NCBI GenBank assembly: GCA_035371905.1
Contig: DAORXQ010000064.1
Location: 1 to 7,291, forward strand
Direction: 5' to 3'
Origin: a bacterium
GTDB lineage: Bacteria > Ratteibacteria > UBA8468 > B48-G9 > JAFGKM01
Length of the DNA: 7,291 nucleotides
Shown: positions 5,921-7,291 of the stretch, in pieces
Numbering within the stretch: the first letter of the stretch is position 1
Layout: each line of letters begins with the position of its first letter
Notes under the pieces: generated by a model
The model's input: only the letters and a program-made list of their open reading frames with translations
The model's database searches: none
Told to the model about the DNA's origin: nothing
Translations under genes and position numbers: made by a program

Positions 5921-7017
5921 TAATTCCTTAATTTCACACCTGTTTCAACAAAAATTTTATAATTTTCAATATGTCTGGGTAATAATTTAGGCCAGGTGTT
6001 AGGAGAAGAAGTAGGACATAAAATAAATCCACCCCCAGGTTTTCCCTCTTCTATAATTTTTTCAACAAGTTTTTTCATCTCATCCGGTTTTAAAGTATCA
6101 AAAGCACCATCTTCAACTCCACCTTCAAGACACATTTTGCCTTTACTTATTTCTTTCATCTCCTTTAATGTCATTTTAGATACAGGAGGAGGTTCTACCG
6201 GATTTAAGCAATCCACTCCCATATCTATAAATCTTTCTAAAACAGGTGCCATATCTCCATGACAGTGAACCCATACAAATTTCTTTTCATCATGAATTAA
6301 ATCTATTATCTTTTTATCGTAATCAAAAACAAATTCATTAAAGTCATTTACAGATGCAAGAGGAGGTATACATAATTCAGGACCCACATAACCAAATCCA
6401 TCCCCTATTTTATTTGATAGAATATATTTAACATAATTTTCTATTTCTTTAAATTTTTTCTCTATCATATTATGAAGGATTTCCCTATGGTCGTAAAGAA
6501 AAAAACTGAAAACCTCTGAACCCATAAATCTGTGAACTGCATACATTGCCTCATCAATTCCTATAAGTATCAGCCCTCTTTCTCCAACCTTTTTCTCAAA
6601 TTCAAAATAAGAATCAATTTTTGGCAATTCCCTAATATCAGGCAATGAAAGAAACTTCTCTGCATCCTTTATATCTTCAATAAAATTTTTGATAACCCTT
6701 CCCGGAGATCCGCCAAGTTTATGCTTATAAACCTGAATTAAATCTCCTTTGGGTGCTTTAATCTTTGTTATTATTTCCTTCATTCCTTCCTTTTCTATAA
6801 TTTTTTCTTCTGTTTCTATCCGATAGGGTAAAGGTGGGATTTCATCTTTTTTTGGTTCCCATATTTCAATTGTTTCAAGGTCATATTTTTCCACAAGTTC
6901 ACATAATGGTTTAAAATTTTCAGTAGGAAAAACAGGACTTACTCCCCAAATCCTGATAGGCATTCTATCAACTTCTTCACATTTAAAAACTCTTTTCAAT
7001 CTCTCTCTGTGAGTCAT
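5917..7017 (-). CDS. Uroporphyrinogen decarboxylase (URO-D) family protein
   Basis: This 366-residue protein belongs to the URO-D/methyltransferase superfamily (COG0407) but is not a typical HemE: it lacks the N-terminal RxPVWxMRQAGR motif. It opens with MTHRERLKRVFKCEEVDRMPI, the start seen in the many URO-D-like paralogues of anaerobic and candidate-phylum bacteria, some of which are corrinoid methyltransferases like MtaA/MtbA. The central motif VWVHCHGDMAPVLERFIDMGVDCLNPVEPPP (248-278) holds H251-C252-H253. In MtaA the zinc ligands are His-x-Cys here plus a later Cys; this protein has His-x-His, with C334 in FILCPTSSPN as a possible third ligand. The product could be a methyltransferase or demethylase; no corrinoid protein is adjacent. 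Its ATG at 7017 lacks a Shine-Dalgarno. It lies 23 bp downstream of the tRNA-like repeat array on the same strand, and its stop overlaps that of the pilus ATPase by 4 bp. Confidence 0.85.
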   Translation of the reverse strand: MTHRERLKRVFKCEEVDRMPIRIWGVSPVFPTENFKPLCELVEKYDLETIEIWEPKKDEIPPLPYRIETEEKIIEKEGMKEIITKIKAPKGDLIQVYKHKLGGSPGRVIKNFIEDIKDAEKFLSLPDIRELPKIDSYFEFEKKVGERGLILIGIDEAMYAVHRFMGSEVFSFFLYDHREILHNMIEKKFKEIENYVKYILSNKIGDGFGYVGPELCIPPLASVNDFNEFVFDYDKKIIDLIHDEKKFVWVHCHGDMAPVLERFIDMGVDCLNPVEPPPVSKMTLKEMKEISKGKMCLEGGVEDGAFDTLKPDEMKKLVEKIIEEGKPGGGFILCPTSSPNTWPKLLPRHIENYKIFVETGVKLRNY

Positions 7018-7043
7018 ATTAAAAATTCATTATCTAATTAAAG

Positions 7044-7117
7044 TCGGGGCGCTCGGATTTGAACCGAGGACCTTCCGCCTCAGGCGGACGCGCTTAACCG
7101 GACTAAGATTCCTCTTC
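7044..7117 (-). pseudogene. tRNA-like element, copy A (non-canonical; possible tRNA pseudogene)
   Basis: Read on the minus strand this has a perfect T arm (CTCGG, loop TTCAAAT, CCGAG), a class I variable loop AGGTC, the 3' acceptor strand CGCCCCG and a discriminator A, and a D loop AGTCCGGTTAA with the GG pair. Three things are wrong for a tRNA. The seven bases where the 5' acceptor strand should be (GAAGAGG, 7117-7111) pair at only two positions. The anticodon hairpin TCCGC-CTGAG-GCGGA has a 5-base loop instead of 7. The D stem TCTT/GCGC is poor. No CCA is encoded. Isotype cannot be given; GAG (Leu) can be read in the loop only by breaking the stem. The core is about two-thirds G+C in otherwise AT-rich DNA. 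It is most likely a decayed or tRNA-derived element. Confidence 0.6.
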
Positions 7118-7173
7118 TATCCTACTAATTTTCAATTTTTTTAACTATTTTATCTGAAATTTATCTGAATAAG

Positions 7174-7247
7174 TCGGGGCGCTCGGATTTGAACCGAGGA
7201 CTTTCCGCCTCAGGCGGACGCGCTTAACCAGACTACGATTCCTCTTC
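7174..7247 (-). pseudogene. tRNA-like element, copy B (non-canonical; possible tRNA pseudogene)
   Basis: This is the second copy of the tRNA-like core, 130 bp from the first, with the same missing 5' acceptor strand and 5-base anticodon loop. It differs in having variable loop AAGTC, D loop AGTCTGGTTAA and D-stem strand TCGT. The last change allows three of four D-stem pairs with GCGC, so copy B is closer to a tRNA than copy A and may be nearer the ancestral form. Its T arm and 3' acceptor strand are identical to copy A. Confidence 0.6.
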
Positions 7248-7291
7248 TATCCTACTAATTTTCAATTTTTTTAACTATTTTATCTGAAATT

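Larger units (their letters stand above)
7041..7291. repeat. Tandem direct repeat, 130-bp unit, two copies (second cut by window edge)
   Basis: Positions 7041-7161 and 7171-7291 align without gaps at a period of 130 bp and differ at only three sites: 7072/7202, 7100/7230 and 7106/7236. All three lie in the tRNA-like core; the AT-rich spacer part compared (7107-7161 against 7237-7291) is identical. The spacer contains the short direct repeat TTATCTGAA (7150 and 7161, again at 7280). A related TTATCT at 7030 precedes the first copy, so it may mark an older unit boundary. The second unit is not complete at the edge, so more copies may follow. Confidence 0.95.

Noticed and set aside
5996..6262. 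Plus-strand open frame of 88 codons
   Set aside because: It lies opposite the URO-D family gene's conserved metal-site region and has no recognisable features.
7092..7098. Integron attC site (GCTTAAC fits RYYYAAC)
   Set aside because: No matching GTTRRRY partner lies at a suitable distance, and the motif is explained by the tRNA D arm.
7044..7117. Functional tRNA-Leu (GAG)
   Set aside because: GAG can be read only if the anticodon stem is broken; there is no long variable arm as in bacterial tRNA-Leu, and the acceptor stem does not pair.
7041..7291. CRISPR array
   Set aside because: The repeated unit is 130 bp including its spacer, and the spacer is identical between copies; a CRISPR has short repeats and unique spacers.

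Overview
This is an AT-rich stretch (roughly 30% G+C by eye) of bacterial chromosome, densely packed with genes. The host is very likely a diderm bacterium. It has a type IV pilus retraction ATPase, several short exported proteins, a lipoprotein with a clear lipobox, and bacterial nusB. The low G+C, the divergent URO-D family protein and the small exported proteins would fit an uncultured candidate phylum, but the sequence does not settle the taxonomy.

Positions 4783 down to 1 (minus strand) hold one long run of eight genes that reads like a single operon, with spacings from a 19-bp overlap to a 37-bp gap. In transcription order they are: a flavodoxin-fold protein, a RidA-family enamine/imine deaminase, a small exported DUF192-like protein, an exported SYLF/Ysc84 protein, a lipoprotein joining a beta-rich N-terminal region to a GH5-like glycosidase barrel, the antitermination factor NusB, an exported DJ-1/PfpI protein, and the first 140 codons of a YbhN/UPF0104 flippase-like membrane protein that runs off the left edge. 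Four products carry signal peptides and one is integral to the membrane, so the operon mixes envelope proteins with housekeeping ones. A likely internal promoter lies just upstream of the SYLF gene.

Positions 4814-5920 (plus strand) encode a PilT/PilU ATPase, divergent from the operon across only 30 bp. That gap holds back-to-back -10-like boxes sharing a TTATAA core, so both transcripts would have almost no leader. The pilT-type gene meets a convergent URO-D family gene (5917-7017, minus) with stop codons overlapping by 4 bp.

Positions 7041-7291 hold the most unusual feature: two direct copies of a 130-bp unit, the second cut by the window edge. Each unit has a G+C-rich tRNA-like core on the minus strand (perfect T arm, five-base variable loop, D loop with GG) and an AT-rich spacer. 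The cores cannot fold as normal tRNAs, because the 5' acceptor strand does not match the 3' strand and the anticodon loop has only 5 bases. They look like amplified tRNA-derived elements or pseudo-tRNAs, and the array probably continues to the right of the window.
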